64,000 bases of DNA from positions 41,322,032 to 41,386,031 of the forward strand of contig NC_092234.1 of assembly GCF_036320965.1 (NCBI RefSeq). The letters run 5' to 3'. A model generated the notes under the pieces. That model did not search any database and was not told where the DNA came from. It was given only the letters and a program-made list of their open reading frames with translations. Numbering within the stretch: position 1 is the first letter of the stretch; each line of letters opens with the position of its first letter. Below, piece after piece: positions 23,901 to 35,014 of this stretch. The DNA is from Panulirus ornatus. Lineage: Eukaryota; Arthropoda; Malacostraca; Decapoda; Palinuridae. Both the position numbers and the translations under genes were made by a program.

Positions 23901-24440
23901 ACACACTCACTCAGCTGCTCCCAAAACACTTGCCTCTCATGGTCTTTCTTCTCAGGCCCAGGTGCATATGCACCAATAATCACCCATCTCTCTCCATCCA
24001 CTTTCAGTTTTACCCATATCAATCTAGAGTTTACTTTATCACATACTCCCACCACTCCTGTTTCAGCAGTAGTGCTACTCCTTCCCTTGCGTCCTCTCAC
24101 TAACCCCTGACTTTACTCCCAAGACATTCCCAAACCACTCTTCCCCTTTACCCTTGAGCTTTGTTTCACTCAGAGCCAAAAAAATCCAGGTTCCTTTCCT
24201 CACACACACTACCTATCTCTCCTTTTTTCTCATTTTGGTTACATCCACACACATTTAGACACCCCAATCTGAGCATTCGAGGAGGATGAGCACTCCCCGC
24301 GTGACTCCTTCTGTTTCCCCTTTTAGAAAGTTAAAATACAAGGAGGGGAGGGTTTCCAGCCCCTCACTCCCGTCCCCTTTAGTCGCCTTCTACGACATAT
24401 GAAGAATGCGTGGGAAGTATTCTTTCTCCCCTCTCAGTCC
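20957..24440 (-). mobile_element. RTE copy E, full length, L type, with complete 5' leader
   Basis: The only younger copy with what looks like the entire 5' leader (24311-24434). Read on the minus strand the leader begins GAGGGGAGAAAGAATACTTC and passes GTCGTAGAAGGCGACTAAAG and GGGCTGGAAACCCTCCCCTC into AACTTTCTAAAAGGGG and the endonuclease. That leader equals the head of the short elements. The ORF is broken as in copy C. The element splits an I-like LINE (20406-20956 and 24441-24880). No clear target duplication was seen. Confidence 0.93.
24311..24434 (-). promoter_or_regulatory. RTE 5' leader homologous to the short elements
   Basis: Untranslated leader of copy E, expected to hold the internal promoter of an RTE element. 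It can fold into stem-loops: GTCG/CGAC around TAGAAGG, and a GGGGA..TCCCC-type stem around the GGAAACCC segment. A degenerate equivalent precedes the old RTE copy at 24930, so the leader is a real part of the RTE and not a chance neighbour. Confidence 0.7.
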
Positions 24441-24880
24441 AGTTTCAAATGCCTCCCACAAGATATTCACCCACCTGAAGCTGAGATCCAGAAGTACATA
24501 ACTTAGCCATTAACATCTACATTTTGGAAACAAACCATCACCCATCATTATGACCACAATTTCAAAATATCCTAATACCTCTCATGCCTGAGATGCAACT
24601 TCCAAATTGAAAACACTGAACAATTACTCTTCAATTGCATGACACTCACCCCACAAAGACACACACACAACATCAGAACACTTTATGGGCTAAGGTCTCA
24701 CCCAGTGGATGTGACCAGCTTCCTGACACTGCAGAAACTCCATAAGAGATACTCTAATTCATTGCATTCATATCTACCCTACAGCCTCATTCTAACAAAG
24801 AGTACTGGTGTAACCCAGGACCACTTTCCAAAGGCTCCAGCAGCCTAAGGCCTTGCTACTTCCAGAAGCAGGGAACTGCG
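24441..24880 (+). pseudogene. Decayed I-like LINE, C-terminal segment
   Basis: This encodes PQDIHPPEAEIQKY, then CLRCNFQIENTEQLLFNC and QRHTHNIRTLYGLRSHPVDV. It resembles the CxxC..H..C (zinc-knuckle-like) tail of I-type LINEs. It continues the LINE interrupted by RTE copy E. The C-terminal frame 24639-24848 is open by chance length only. Confidence 0.7.
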
Positions 24881-27800
24881 AACTCCCTTAGACTGTACTC
24901 CTAATGATACGACTTCACCAAAGGTGACATGGGGGACAGGGCAGAAAGAATATTCCCTATGTATTACAAGTATGTCATGAATAGCAGCTAAAGGCGGTAT
25001 AAGTGAAAGGATGAAAACCTACTTCCTAAATGTTGGAATGGAAGGAGCCAAGTATGAAGTGCTCATCCTTCTTGAAAGCTTGGGCTGGGGTGCTGATGTA
25101 ACCAAGTTGAGAAGGGGGAGATGGGTGGTATGTCTGAGGAGCAGGACCTCGATGTTCTGGCTCTTAGTGGAACAAAGTTCAAGAGAAAGAGTAAGAATGG
25201 TTTGGGAATGTCATAGGGGTTAAGTCAGAGGTTAGTGTCAGGACAAGAGCTAAGGAAAAGGTAGCATTGCTGCCAAAGAAGTTGTGGGGATGTGTAAAAG
25301 AGCATAAAGAAGCCCTAGAATGATGTGGGTAAAAATGGAAGTGGCTAACAATAGGCGACTTATCAATACTGCTAATAAACATGGAAAAAGAACACTAAGT
25401 AAGACAAGAGAGTACTTTGGGTGGAGCTGAATGAGTTTCTCAACAGTTTTGATGCAAAGGATCAAGTATTAGTAATGGGTGATTTGAATGCAAGTGGGGG
25501 TAATGTGGCAGTTCAAGTAGAACTGGGGAACAATGGGTACCTGGTGTTGTGAACAAAAATGGTAAACAGCTTGCAGAACTGTGTGATGAAAAAGGGCTGG
25601 TGACTGGGAATACCTGGTTTACTAAGTGGACATGCATAAGAACAGATGGGTGAATAAGAATAATAAGGGGGCATTATTGGATTATGTATTAATGGATTAG
25701 CATGCAACAGAGAGACTCCTGGTTGTGAATGTGCTGGGAGAGACAGCTGCAGGGATGTTTGATCATGACTTGGTGAAGGTGAAGGTGAAAGTTTGTGGAA
25801 GCTTATGGAAAAGAGGTAATGATATGGATGGGATGAGGGTTGTGAAAAAGAGTGAGTTTGGAAAAAAGACTGGTAAGAAGAGATGCCAGGAGAGAGTGAA
25901 AATAGATTGGCAAAAGGTGAAAGTAAACAAATTTAGGGGAGTGGATGAGGAATAGGAGGTATTCTAGGTAGCTTTGCTAACATGTGGAAGAGAAGTGTGT
26001 TACATGCAGAAGGTGGGTGAAGGACAGGTAAAAAAAGGTAGTGAGTTGTACGATGAGGAAGTTGCTTGTGAAAGAGAAAAGAAACCTAGGTGTATGGACA
26101 TTATTTGCATGGAAAGAGTGCAACTGTTTGGGAAGCATACATGAGAAAGTGGTACAAGGTCAAGAGAAAAGTGCATGGGTTAACAAGTATCAGCAAACTT
26201 TAGGTAAAATGAGATATTATTTTGGAAGGAGGTTACGGGAAGTGGCAACAGGCAAAAATAAGGTGAAGAAGAGATGGAGTGAGTATATTTCATGAACTCT
26301 TGAATGTGTTCAATGAAAGGGTGATAGATGTGGGATGCTTTGGGTATGGAGGTATGAGAAGTGAAAGTCACAGGAAGTGGCTTGGCAAAAATGGAAGAGG
26401 TGGTGAAAGACTTACATAAGATGAGGAGCAGCAAAGCAGCTGGAATTGATGGGAATACAATTGGATTTCCTAGGAAAGGAGGTGATTGCACTGTAGTTTA
26501 GTCAGTTATGACTTTCATTGTACATATGGCCCATCGTGAGGTGTCAGAGGATTGGCAGAATACCCATATGGTGCCTTCATATAAAGACAAGGAAGCAAAA
26601 ATGAATGTTTGAAATACAGTGGTGTAAGTTTGTTGAATATATTTCTTAAGTTGTATAGGAGAGCGGTGACAGAGGGTGGAAGCATGCAGCATTTACATAT
26701 GGGGAAGAACATGTGTCTTTAGGAAATGCCTGTATGGTGCTTTCATATAAAGAGAAGAGGGCAAAAGTGAATGTTCAAATTACAGTGGTATAAGTTGTAT
26801 GGGAGAGAGGTGACCGAGAGGGTGACACCATGCAGAGTTTTCATATGGGGAACAACATGAGTCTTCACGAAATGGTAGAGGAGGTGTGGATTGGATGTGT
26901 GCTTTGAAGCAAGTGTGTGAGGAATATTTGTAGAAACAGAAGGACTTGTATATGGCACTTATGGATACGGCAAAAGCATATGACAGGGATAACAGAGGTA
27001 CTTTGTGGATGGTGTTACGTATATATATGGCACAGAAGGAAAGCTTCTAGAAGCAGCGAAGAGTTTTCATTCAGAAAGTCAGGCATGTTTGTGGGTAGGA
27101 AGAGTTGTGTGGGAAAGTGGTGGCTGACTGGGTGGTGGCATGCAGAGTTTCAGAATGGAGTGGAAAAAAGTAGCTTCAGGAAATTATAGAGACGTATGGA
27201 TGAGCTATTTGCTTGAAAACATGTTTGAGAAATATTCAGAGAAATAGAAGGAACTGTTTGTGGCACTTATGGATCTGAAGAAAGCATATGATAGGGTTGA
27301 TAAAGATGCTGTACGAATAGTATTGATAAAGATGCTACATGGATAGTGTTACATATATATGGTGCAGGAGGAAAGCTTCTAGATGTAATGAAGAGTTTTT
27401 AATCAAGAAAGTAAATCATGTGTGTGAGCAGTTATGGAGAAGGGTGAGTGGTTCCAGGTGAAGATGGGTCAATGGCAGTAGTGTGTGATGTCACTGTGGT
27501 AGTTTAGTTAGTCCATGGTAGGGGATGCTGAGGGAAGCAAATGCTAGTCTTCGAGAGAGGAGCAGGTTCTGCAGTCTGTTGGGGGTGGGGGCCTGGGAGT
27601 TGCATCAGCTGTTTACTGATAACACTGTGCTGGTGCTGATATAAGGAAACTGCAGAGTCTGGTTCTTGAATTATGGGATAGTGTGTGAATGAAGAAAGTT
27701 GAGAATAAATGTGAATAAAGCAAGATCACTAAGTTTACCAGTGAAAAGATACAGGTTATTTAGAGTATGAGTATGAATGGAAAGAACTTGGAGAAAGTGG

Positions 27801-28135
27801 AGCATCTTTTATAAATCAAATGGATTTGACAGCAAATGGAACCATGGGAGCTGAAGTCAGCCACAGGGTGGATGAGGGGGGAAAGATCATGGGAGCATTC
27901 AGGAATATGTGAACAGAGAGTTCACTGTCTTTAGTGATAAAGATGGGTTTACTTGATGGTATAGAAGTCCCCCCCCCCCTCAGTGCTGTATGGATGCAAA
28001 GCATGGGCCTTTGATAAAGATATTAAGGAAAGGGTGGGTATCTTGGAAATGAAAAGTTAAAGTACATTGTGTTTTGTCAGAAGGTTGATCAAATAAGGAA
28101 TGGTAGGGTAAGAAAGAGGTGTGGCAGTTGGATAA
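24881..28135 (+). mobile_element. Old, diverged RTE copy, essentially full length
   Basis: From about 24930 a decayed 5' leader is followed by endonuclease remnants (LALSGTKFK-like near 25155, VLVMGDLNASGGN near 25470, MFDHDLVKVKVK at 25755) and RT remnants (KMRSSKAAGIDG near 26430, several MDLKKAYDRV-like segments). The C-terminal part ends near 28135 inside the FRYLG/LYGC region. Many stops and frameshifts. The RT fingers/palm part contains local duplications (26520-26760 against 26740-26950; 26840-27080 against 27130-27400). Confidence 0.85.
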
Positions 28136-28625
28136 AATGGGTATCCCAGACCTCCTCATCCCCTGCAGACTGCATACTCACTCCTTTTTCTGAGACTCTT
28201 GCATTCACCTCTGTCACTAACCAATCTATAAACAAATTAAAAAGCCATTGTGTCATCACACATCCCTGCCACAGACCAAACCTCACTTGGAATTGCTTAC
28301 TTTCCTCTCTTCCTACTTGTACAAATTCCATACACCTTTGATAAGATCTCACTGCTTCCAGCAGCTTTCTTCCCACACCAGCTATTTTTAAGACCATTCA
28401 CAAGGCATCTATCAACCTTATCATATGATTTCTTCGGATCCAAAAATGCCACATACAACTTCTGTTTCTCTAAGCATCTCTCACACACTTACTTTAAAGC
28501 AAACACCTGATCCACACATCCTTTACCACTGCTGAAACCACATTGTGCTTCTCCATTCTGATGCTCTGTGTATGCCCTCACCCTCTCGATCACTATTCTC
28601 CCATAAGACATATCAGTACACTTAG
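28136..28625 (-). mobile_element. Old RTE fragment, RT palm, inverted
   Basis: Minus-strand RT segment: YVAFLDPKKSYDKVD (motif A), KLLEAVRSYQR, FGLWQGCVMTQWLFNLFID (motif B) and EVNARVSEKGVSMQS. It is flanked on both sides by plus-strand RTE. It overlaps in element coordinates with the plus-strand piece to its right by several hundred bases, so a simple twin-priming inversion does not fit well. Confidence 0.85.
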
Positions 28626-29445
28626 CAAACAGAAACAGAAGGATTCATATATGGTGTTTATGGATCTAAAAAAGCATACAATAGGGTTGACAGAGATGCC
28701 TTGTGGAAGGTCTTACGAATATACTGTAAGGGAGGAAAGTTATGGGAAGCCGTGAGTTTTTATCAAGAGTTTAAGGCATGTGTATGAGTATGAAGCACGG
28801 AGAGTGAGTGGTTCCAAGTGAAAGATGGTCTGTGACAGAGGTATGTGATGTATTCATGGATGCATAATTCATTCATGGACTGGGTAGTGAGGGAGAAAAT
28901 ACAAAGGTCTTGAAAATTGGGACGAGTATGCAGCCTGTAAGGGTTGTGTGTGTGTGTGTGGAGGGGGGGGTCTGGGAAGTGAATCACTGTCATTTGTTGG
29001 TGACACAGCACCAGTGGCAGGTTTGAGTGAGAAACTGCAGAAGCTATGACTAAATTTGGGAGGGTGTGAAAGAAGGAAAAGAGTAAATTTGAATAAAGCA
29101 TGTTTATAAGTTTTAACAAGGCAGAGGGATTTGTTAGTGGGGGGGAGGGAGAGTCTGAATGAAGGAAATTTGGAGGATGTGAAGTGTTTCAGATAACAAG
29201 GAGTCAACATGGCAGCAAGTGGAACCATGAAAGCAGAAGTGAGTCATTGGGTGGGTGAGGGGAAAACAGGTCTGGGAACTAAGGAATAAGTGGAAAGAGT
29301 GATCATTGTCTGGGAGGACAAAAATGGGTATGTTTGAAGGTATAGTTGTCCTCGAGGCATAAGCTATAGATTAGGATGCGTGAAGAAGGGTGATTCTTTT
29401 GGAAATGAAATGTTTGAGGATAAGATGTGGTGCGAGATGGTAATA
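28626..29445 (+). mobile_element. Old RTE fragment, RT to C-terminal
   Basis: Plus-strand segment starting MVFMDLKK (motif A) and passing a decayed motif C (LLVTQHQWQV-like near 29000) to DILEMKCLRIRC-like codons at 29400. Frames are heavily broken. It ends at a T12 run. Confidence 0.8.
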
Positions 29446-29500
29446 TTCTTTTTTTTTTTTTATGTTAGCTGAGATGGCACAGGCAGTTGACGCCCTAATC
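29446..29500 (+). other. Possible truncated tRNA-SINE head
   Basis: A T-run is followed by TTAGCTGAGATGGCACAGGC, which fits a pol III A box (TAGCTGAGATGG), but no B box follows before RTE sequence resumes. It is too short to classify with confidence. Confidence 0.35.
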
Positions 29501-29800
29501 AAGGTTCTGGAAGTGATGAAGAATGTGTAGAAGGAGAGAACGTTATCTTGGAGAGCAAAAATGGGTATGTCTGAGGGAATAATAGTTCCAACAATGTTAT
29601 ATGGTTACGAGGCATGGGATATAGATGGGGTTATATGGAATAGGGTGGATGTGTTGGAAATGAAGTATTTGAGGATGATATGTGGTGTGAGGTGGTTTGA
29701 TCAAGTACGTAATGAAAGGGTAAGAGATATGTGTGGAAATAAAAAGAGTGTGGTTGGGAGATCAGAAGAGGGTGCATTGAAATAGCTTGGGTATATGGTT
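29501..29800 (+). mobile_element. Old RTE fragment, C-terminal region
   Basis: C-terminal coding with GMSEGIIVPTMLYGYEAW (Cys to Tyr in LYGCEAW), DVLEMKYLRMICGVRWFD and NKKSVVGRSEEGALK, then a stop. It is cut at about 29800 by the 5' truncation of a younger copy. Confidence 0.85.
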
Positions 29801-30940
29801 GGTTCTCAGTGAATGTAGGTTTGCGGCAGGGGTGTGTGATGTCTCCATGGCTGTTTAATTTGTTTATGGATGGGGTTGTTAGGGAGGTAAATGCAAGAGT
29901 CCTGGAAAGAGGGGCAAGTATGAAGTCTGTTGGGGATGAGAGAGCTTGGGAAGTGAGTCAGTTGTTGTTCGCTGATGATACAGCGCTGGTGGCTGATTGA
30001 TGTAAGAAACTGCAGAAGCTGGTGACTGAGTTTGGTAAAGTGTGTGGAAGAAGAAAGTTAAGAGTAAATGTGAATAAGAGCAAGGTTATTAGGTACAGTA
30101 GGGTTGAGGGTCAAGTAAATTGGGAGGTGAGTTTGAATGGAGAAAAACTGGAGGAAGTGAAGTGTTTTAGATATCTGGGAGTGGATCTGGCAGCGGATGG
30201 AACCATGGAAGCGGAAGTGGATCATAGGGTGGGTTAGGGGGCGAAAATTCTGGGGGCCTTGAAGAATGTGTGGAAGTCGAGAACATTATCTCGGAGAGCA
30301 AAAATGGGTATGTTTGAAGGAATAGTGGTTCCAACAATGTTGTATGGTTGCGAGGCGTGGGCTATGGATAGAGTTGTGCGCAGGAGGATGGATGTGCTGG
30401 AAATGAGATGTTTGAGGACAATGTGTGGTGTGAGGTGGTTTGATCGAGTGAGTAACGTAAGGGTAAGAGAGATGTGTGGAAATAAAAAGAGCGTGGTTGA
30501 GAGAGCAGAAGAGAGTGTTTTGAAGTGGTTTGGGCACATGGAGAGAATGAGTGAGGAAAGATTGACCAAGAGGATATATGTGTCGGAGGTGGAGGGAACG
30601 AGGAGAAGAGGGAGACCAAATTGGAGGTGGAAAGATGGAGCGAAAAAGATTTTGTGTGATCGGGGCTTGAACATGCAGGAGGGTGAAAGGAGGGCAAGGA
30701 ATAGAGTGAAATGGAGCGATGTGGTATACCGGGGTTGACGTGCTGTCAGTGGATTGAATCAAGGCATGTGAAGCGTCTGGGGTAAACCATGGAAAGCTGT
30801 GTAGGTATGTATATTTGCGTGTGTGGACGTATGTATATACATGTGTATGGGGGGGGTTGGGCCATTTCTTTCGTCTGTTTCCTTGCGCTACCTCGCAAAC
30901 GCGGGAGACAGCGACAAAGTATAATAAAATAAAAAAAAAA
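29801..30940 (+). mobile_element. RTE copy, S type, 5' truncated in RT motif B
   Basis: Starts at SVNVGLRQGCVMSPWLF and ends in a short-type 3'UTR with the terminal hairpin and an A-rich tail. FADD is intact (frame 29809-30000), but a TGA replaces Ser in VADS at 29998, the same base change as in copy B. A TAG follows at about 30235 (GTGGGTTAGGGG). The C-terminal frame 30259-30738 is open. Confidence 0.93.
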
Positions 30941-31430
30941 AATATGGAGAGAATGAGTAAGGAAAGATTGACAAAGAGGATATATGTGCCAGAGGTGGAG
31001 GGAACAAGGAGAAGCGGGTGACCAAATTGGAGGTGGAAGAATGAAGTGAAAAGATTTTGAGCAATCAAGGCCTGAACATGCAGGAAGGTGAGAGGCATGC
31101 AAGAAATAGAGTGAAGTGGAACAATGTGGTATACTGAGGGTCGACGTGCTGTCAGGGGACTGAACCAGGGCATGTGAAATATCTGGGGTAAACCATGAAA
31201 AGGTCTGTGAGGCCTGAATGTGGATAGGGAGTTGCAGTTTCGGTACATTACACATGACAGCTAGAGACTGAGTGTGAACAAATATAGCCTTTTCTGTCTG
31301 TTATCCTGGCACTACCTCACTGAAGCAGTGGGTAGCGATGCTGTGGGGTGGGGTGGCGCCTGGAATGGACGAAAGCAAGAAAGTATGAATATGTACATGC
31401 GTATATATGTCTATGTCTGTGTATGTATAT
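30941..31430 (+). mobile_element. Old L-type RTE 3' fragment
   Basis: From ERMSKERLTKRIYVPEVEG through a diverged long 3'UTR with both hairpin remnants (GGCACTACCTCACTGAAGC near 31306). The TATG-rich part of its 3'UTR was the target of the next, opposite-strand RTE insertion. Confidence 0.85.
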
Positions 31431-32357
31431 GTATTATTATTTTTTTATTTATTATACTTTGTCGCTGTCTCCCGCGTTTGCGAGGTAGCGCAAGGAAACA
31501 GACGAAAGAAATGGCCCAACCCTCCCCATACACATGTATATACATACGTCCACACACGCAAATATACATACCTACACAGCTTTCCATGGTTTACCCCAGA
31601 CGCTTCACATGCCTTGATTCAATCCACTGACAGCACGTCAACCCCGGTATACCACATCGCTCCAATTCACTCTATTCCTTGCCCTCCTTTCACCCTCCTG
31701 CATGTTCAGGCCCCGATCACACAAAATCTTTTTCACTCCATCTTTCCACCTCCAATTTGGTCTCCCTCTTCTCCTCGTTCCCTCCACCTCCGACACATAT
31801 ATCCTCTTGGTCAATCTTTCCTCACTCATTCTCTCCATGTGCCCAAACCACTTCAAAACACCCTCTTCTGCTCTCTCAACCACGCTCTTTTTATTTCCAC
31901 ACATCTCTCTTACCCTTACGTTACTCACTCGATCAAACCACCTCACACCACACATTGTCCTCAAACATCTCATTTCCAGCACATCCATCCTCCTGCGCAC
32001 AACTCTATCCATAGCCCACGCCTCGCAACCATACAACATTGTTGGAACCACTATTCCTTCAAACATACCCATTTTTGCTTTCCGAGATAATGTTCTCGAC
32101 TTCCACACATTCTTCAAGGCCCCCAGAATTTTCGCCCCCTCCCCCACCCTATGATCCACTTCCGCTTCCATGGTTCCATCCGCTGCCAGATCCACTCCCA
32201 GATATCTAAAACACTTCACTTCCTCCAGTTTTTCTCCATTCAAACTCACCTCCCAATTTACTTGACCCTCAACCCTACTGTACCTAATAACCTTGCTCTT
32301 ATTCACATTTACTCTTAACTTTCTTCTTCCAAAAACTTTACCAAACTCAGTCACCAG
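31431..32357 (-). mobile_element. RTE copy, S type, 5' truncated, inserted in an RTE 3'UTR
   Basis: Minus-strand young copy. The 238-codon open frame 31638-32354 covers TEFGKVFGRRKLRV to the natural C-terminus. It lies within TATATGTA-rich sequence of the preceding old RTE 3'UTR. TATATGTA appears on both flanks and may be the target duplication, although the region is low-complexity. Confidence 0.92.
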
Positions 32358-32389
32358 TATATGTATATCTATGTATATGTTTATATGTT

Positions 32390-34832
32390 GATATTATATT
32401 TATTATTATACTTAATCACTGTTTCCGGCATAAGTGAGGTAGTGCCAGGAAACAGATGAAGAATGGCCCATCCACTCTATTCCTTACATGCCTCTCACCC
32501 TCCTGTATGTTCAGGCCCCGATTGCTCAAACTTTTTTTCTCTCAAACTTTCCACCTCAAATTTGGTATCCCGCTTCTCCATGCTCCCTCCCTTCACCTCT
32601 GCCACATATATCCTCTTTGTCAATCTTTCCCCACTCATTTTCTGCTCTCTCAACCTCACTCTCTTTATTACCATACATCTCTCTTACCCTTTCATTACTT
32701 ACTTGATTAAACCCTCACACCACATATTGTCCTCAAACATTTCATTTCCAGCACATCCACCCTCCTCCATAAAACTCTATCTATAGCCCATACCTTGCAA
32801 CCATATAACATTGTTGGAACCACTATTCCTTCAAACATACCCATTTTTGCTCTTCTAGATAACATTCTCTCCTTCCAAACATTCTTCGTCACTCCCAGAA
32901 CCTTCGCTCCCTCCCACACCCTGTGACTCACTTCAGCTTCCATGGTTCCATCTGCTGATAAGTCCACTCACAGATATCTAAAACACTTCACTTCCTCCAA
33001 TTTTTCTCCATTCAAACTTGCCTTCCAATTAACATTTCCCTCAACCCTACTGAACCTAATAACCTAGGTCTTATTCACATTTACCCTCAACATTCTTCTT
33101 TCACACACTTTTTCAAACTCAGTCACAAACCTCCGGAGTTTCTCACCTGAATCAGACACTAAAGCTGTGTCATCGGCGAACAAACACTGACTCACTTCCC
33201 AGTCCCTCTCATCCACAAGAGACTGCATACTCATCCCTCTCTTCAAAATTTGTATTTACCTTCATAACCACCCCATCCATAAACAAATCAACCAACCATG
33301 GGGACATCACACACCCTTGCCGCAATCCGACATTCACTGGGAACCAATCACTTCCTCTCTTCCTACTCAAACACATGCCTTACATCCTCGATAAAAACTT
33401 TTCACTGCTTCTCGCAACTTACCTCCCGCACCATATACTTTTAAAACCTTCTACAAAGCGTATCTATTAATCCTATCATATACCTTCTCCAGATCCATAA
33501 ATGCTACATACAAATCCATCTGTTTTTGTAATTATTTCTCACATATATTCTTCAAAGCAAACACCTGGTCCACATATCCTCTAACACTTTTGAATCCACA
33601 CTGCTCTTCCCCAATCTGAGGCTCCGTACATGCCTTTACCCTCTCAATCAATACCCTCCCATGTAATTTCCCAGGAATACTCAACAGACTTATGCCTCTG
33701 TAGTTTGAACACTCACCTTTATTCTCTTTGCCCTTGTACAATGGCACTATGCATGCATTCCGCCAATTCTCAGGCACTTCACCATGATCCATACAAATAA
33801 TGAATATCCTTACCAACCAGTCAATGACACAGTCATCCCCTTTTTTAATAAATTCCACTGCAATACCATCCAAACCCATCACATTGCCAGATTTCATCTT
33901 CTGCAAAACTTTCACTACCTCCTCTCTGCTTGCCAAACTATGCTCCCTGACCCTCTCACTTCGCACATCTTTTCATTCTCCCTAAAATTTAGTGATACTC
34001 TCTCACCCCAACTCTCATTTGCCCTCTTTTTCACCACTTGCACCTTTCTTTTGACCTCCTGTCACTTGCTCTTATACAACTTACAGTCATTTGCACTACT
34101 TCCCTGCAAGTATCATCCAAACACCTCTCTTTTCTCTTTCACTAACAACCTTACTTCTTCATCCCACCACTCACTACCCTTTCTAATCAGCCCACCTCCC
34201 ACCTTTCTCATGCCACGTGCATCTTTTGTGCAAGCCACCACTGCTTCCCTAAATACATCCCATTCCTCACTCACTCCCTTCACGTCATTTGCTCTCACCT
34301 TTTGCCATTCTACACTCGATCTCTCCTGGTACTTCTTCACACAAGTCTCCTTTCCATGCTCACTTACTCTCACCACTCTCTTCTCCCCAACATTCTCTCT
34401 TCTTTTCTGGAAACCTCTACCTCTACAAGTCTTCACCTTTGCCTCCACAAGATAGTGATCAGACATCCCTTCAGTTGCCCCTCTCAGTACATTAACATCC
34501 AAAAGTCTCTCTTTTACATGACTATCAATTAACATGTAATCCAATAATGCCCTATGACCATCTATCCTACTCACATATGTATACTTATGCATATCTCTTT
34601 TTAAACCAGGTATTCCCAATCACCAGTCCTTTTTCTACACACAAATCTACAAGCTCTTCAGCATTTCCATTTAATTCACTGAAAAACCTATGTACACCAA
34701 TTATATTTTAAACTGCCACATTACCCACCTTTGCATTTAAATCACTCACCACTATAACCCGATCTCGTGCTTCAAAGCTGCTAACACACTCACTCAGCTG
34801 CTCCCAAAACACTTGCCTCTTCTCATGGCCAA
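32390..34832 (-). mobile_element. Old RTE copy, endonuclease to 3' end
   Basis: Minus-strand diverged copy with a degenerate 3' hairpin near 32430 and a C-terminal frame 32707-32967. The RT palm frame 33064-33246 has CLFADDTALVSDSGEKL, and further frames lie at 33532-33966 and 34113-34619 (SDHYLVEAKVKTCRGRGFQ). Two small deletions (around 32475 and 33966) remove part of the C-terminal block and the RT linker. It is 5' truncated in the endonuclease near 34832. Confidence 0.9.
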
Positions 34833-34960
34833 GTGTATGTATATGTGCGTATAAAGGCATTCATGTATATACATGTGTATATGAGTGGATGGGCCCTTCT
34901 TTGTCAGTCTCCTGGCGTTAACTTGCTGATGTGGGAAACGGCAATCAAGTATAATAAAAA

Positions 34961-34963
<3 letters not shown>
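34833..34963 (+). mobile_element. Isolated RTE 3'UTR end
   Basis: About 130 bp of plus-strand RTE 3'UTR: the TATG tract, GGATGGGCCCTTCTTTGTC, and a degenerate hairpin GGCGTTAACTTGCTGATGTG followed by an AATAAA-like tail and (TA)n. It represents a severe 5' truncation or the remains of a target element. Confidence 0.8.

Positions 34964-35012
<49 letters not shown>
34964..35012. repeat. (TA)n array
   Basis: About 24 TA units between an RTE 3' end and the truncated 5' end of the next RTE copy. Confidence 0.97.

Positions 35013-35014
<2 letters not shown>

Larger units (their letters stand above)
17279..24019. repeat. Tandem segmental duplication, unit 2 (6741 bp)
   Basis: Near-identical direct repeat of unit 1. 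Beyond 24019, copy E departs from copy C at many bases within 300 bp, while the preceding 6.7 kb differs at only a few, which places the boundary. A false haplotype duplication in an assembly would look similar and cannot be excluded from sequence alone. Confidence 0.95.

Noticed and set aside
28136..28625. Second twin-priming inversion in the old RTE at 28.1-29.4 kb
   Set aside because: The inverted and direct segments overlap by several hundred bases in element coordinates, unlike the near-zero overlap expected and seen at 56.0 kb.
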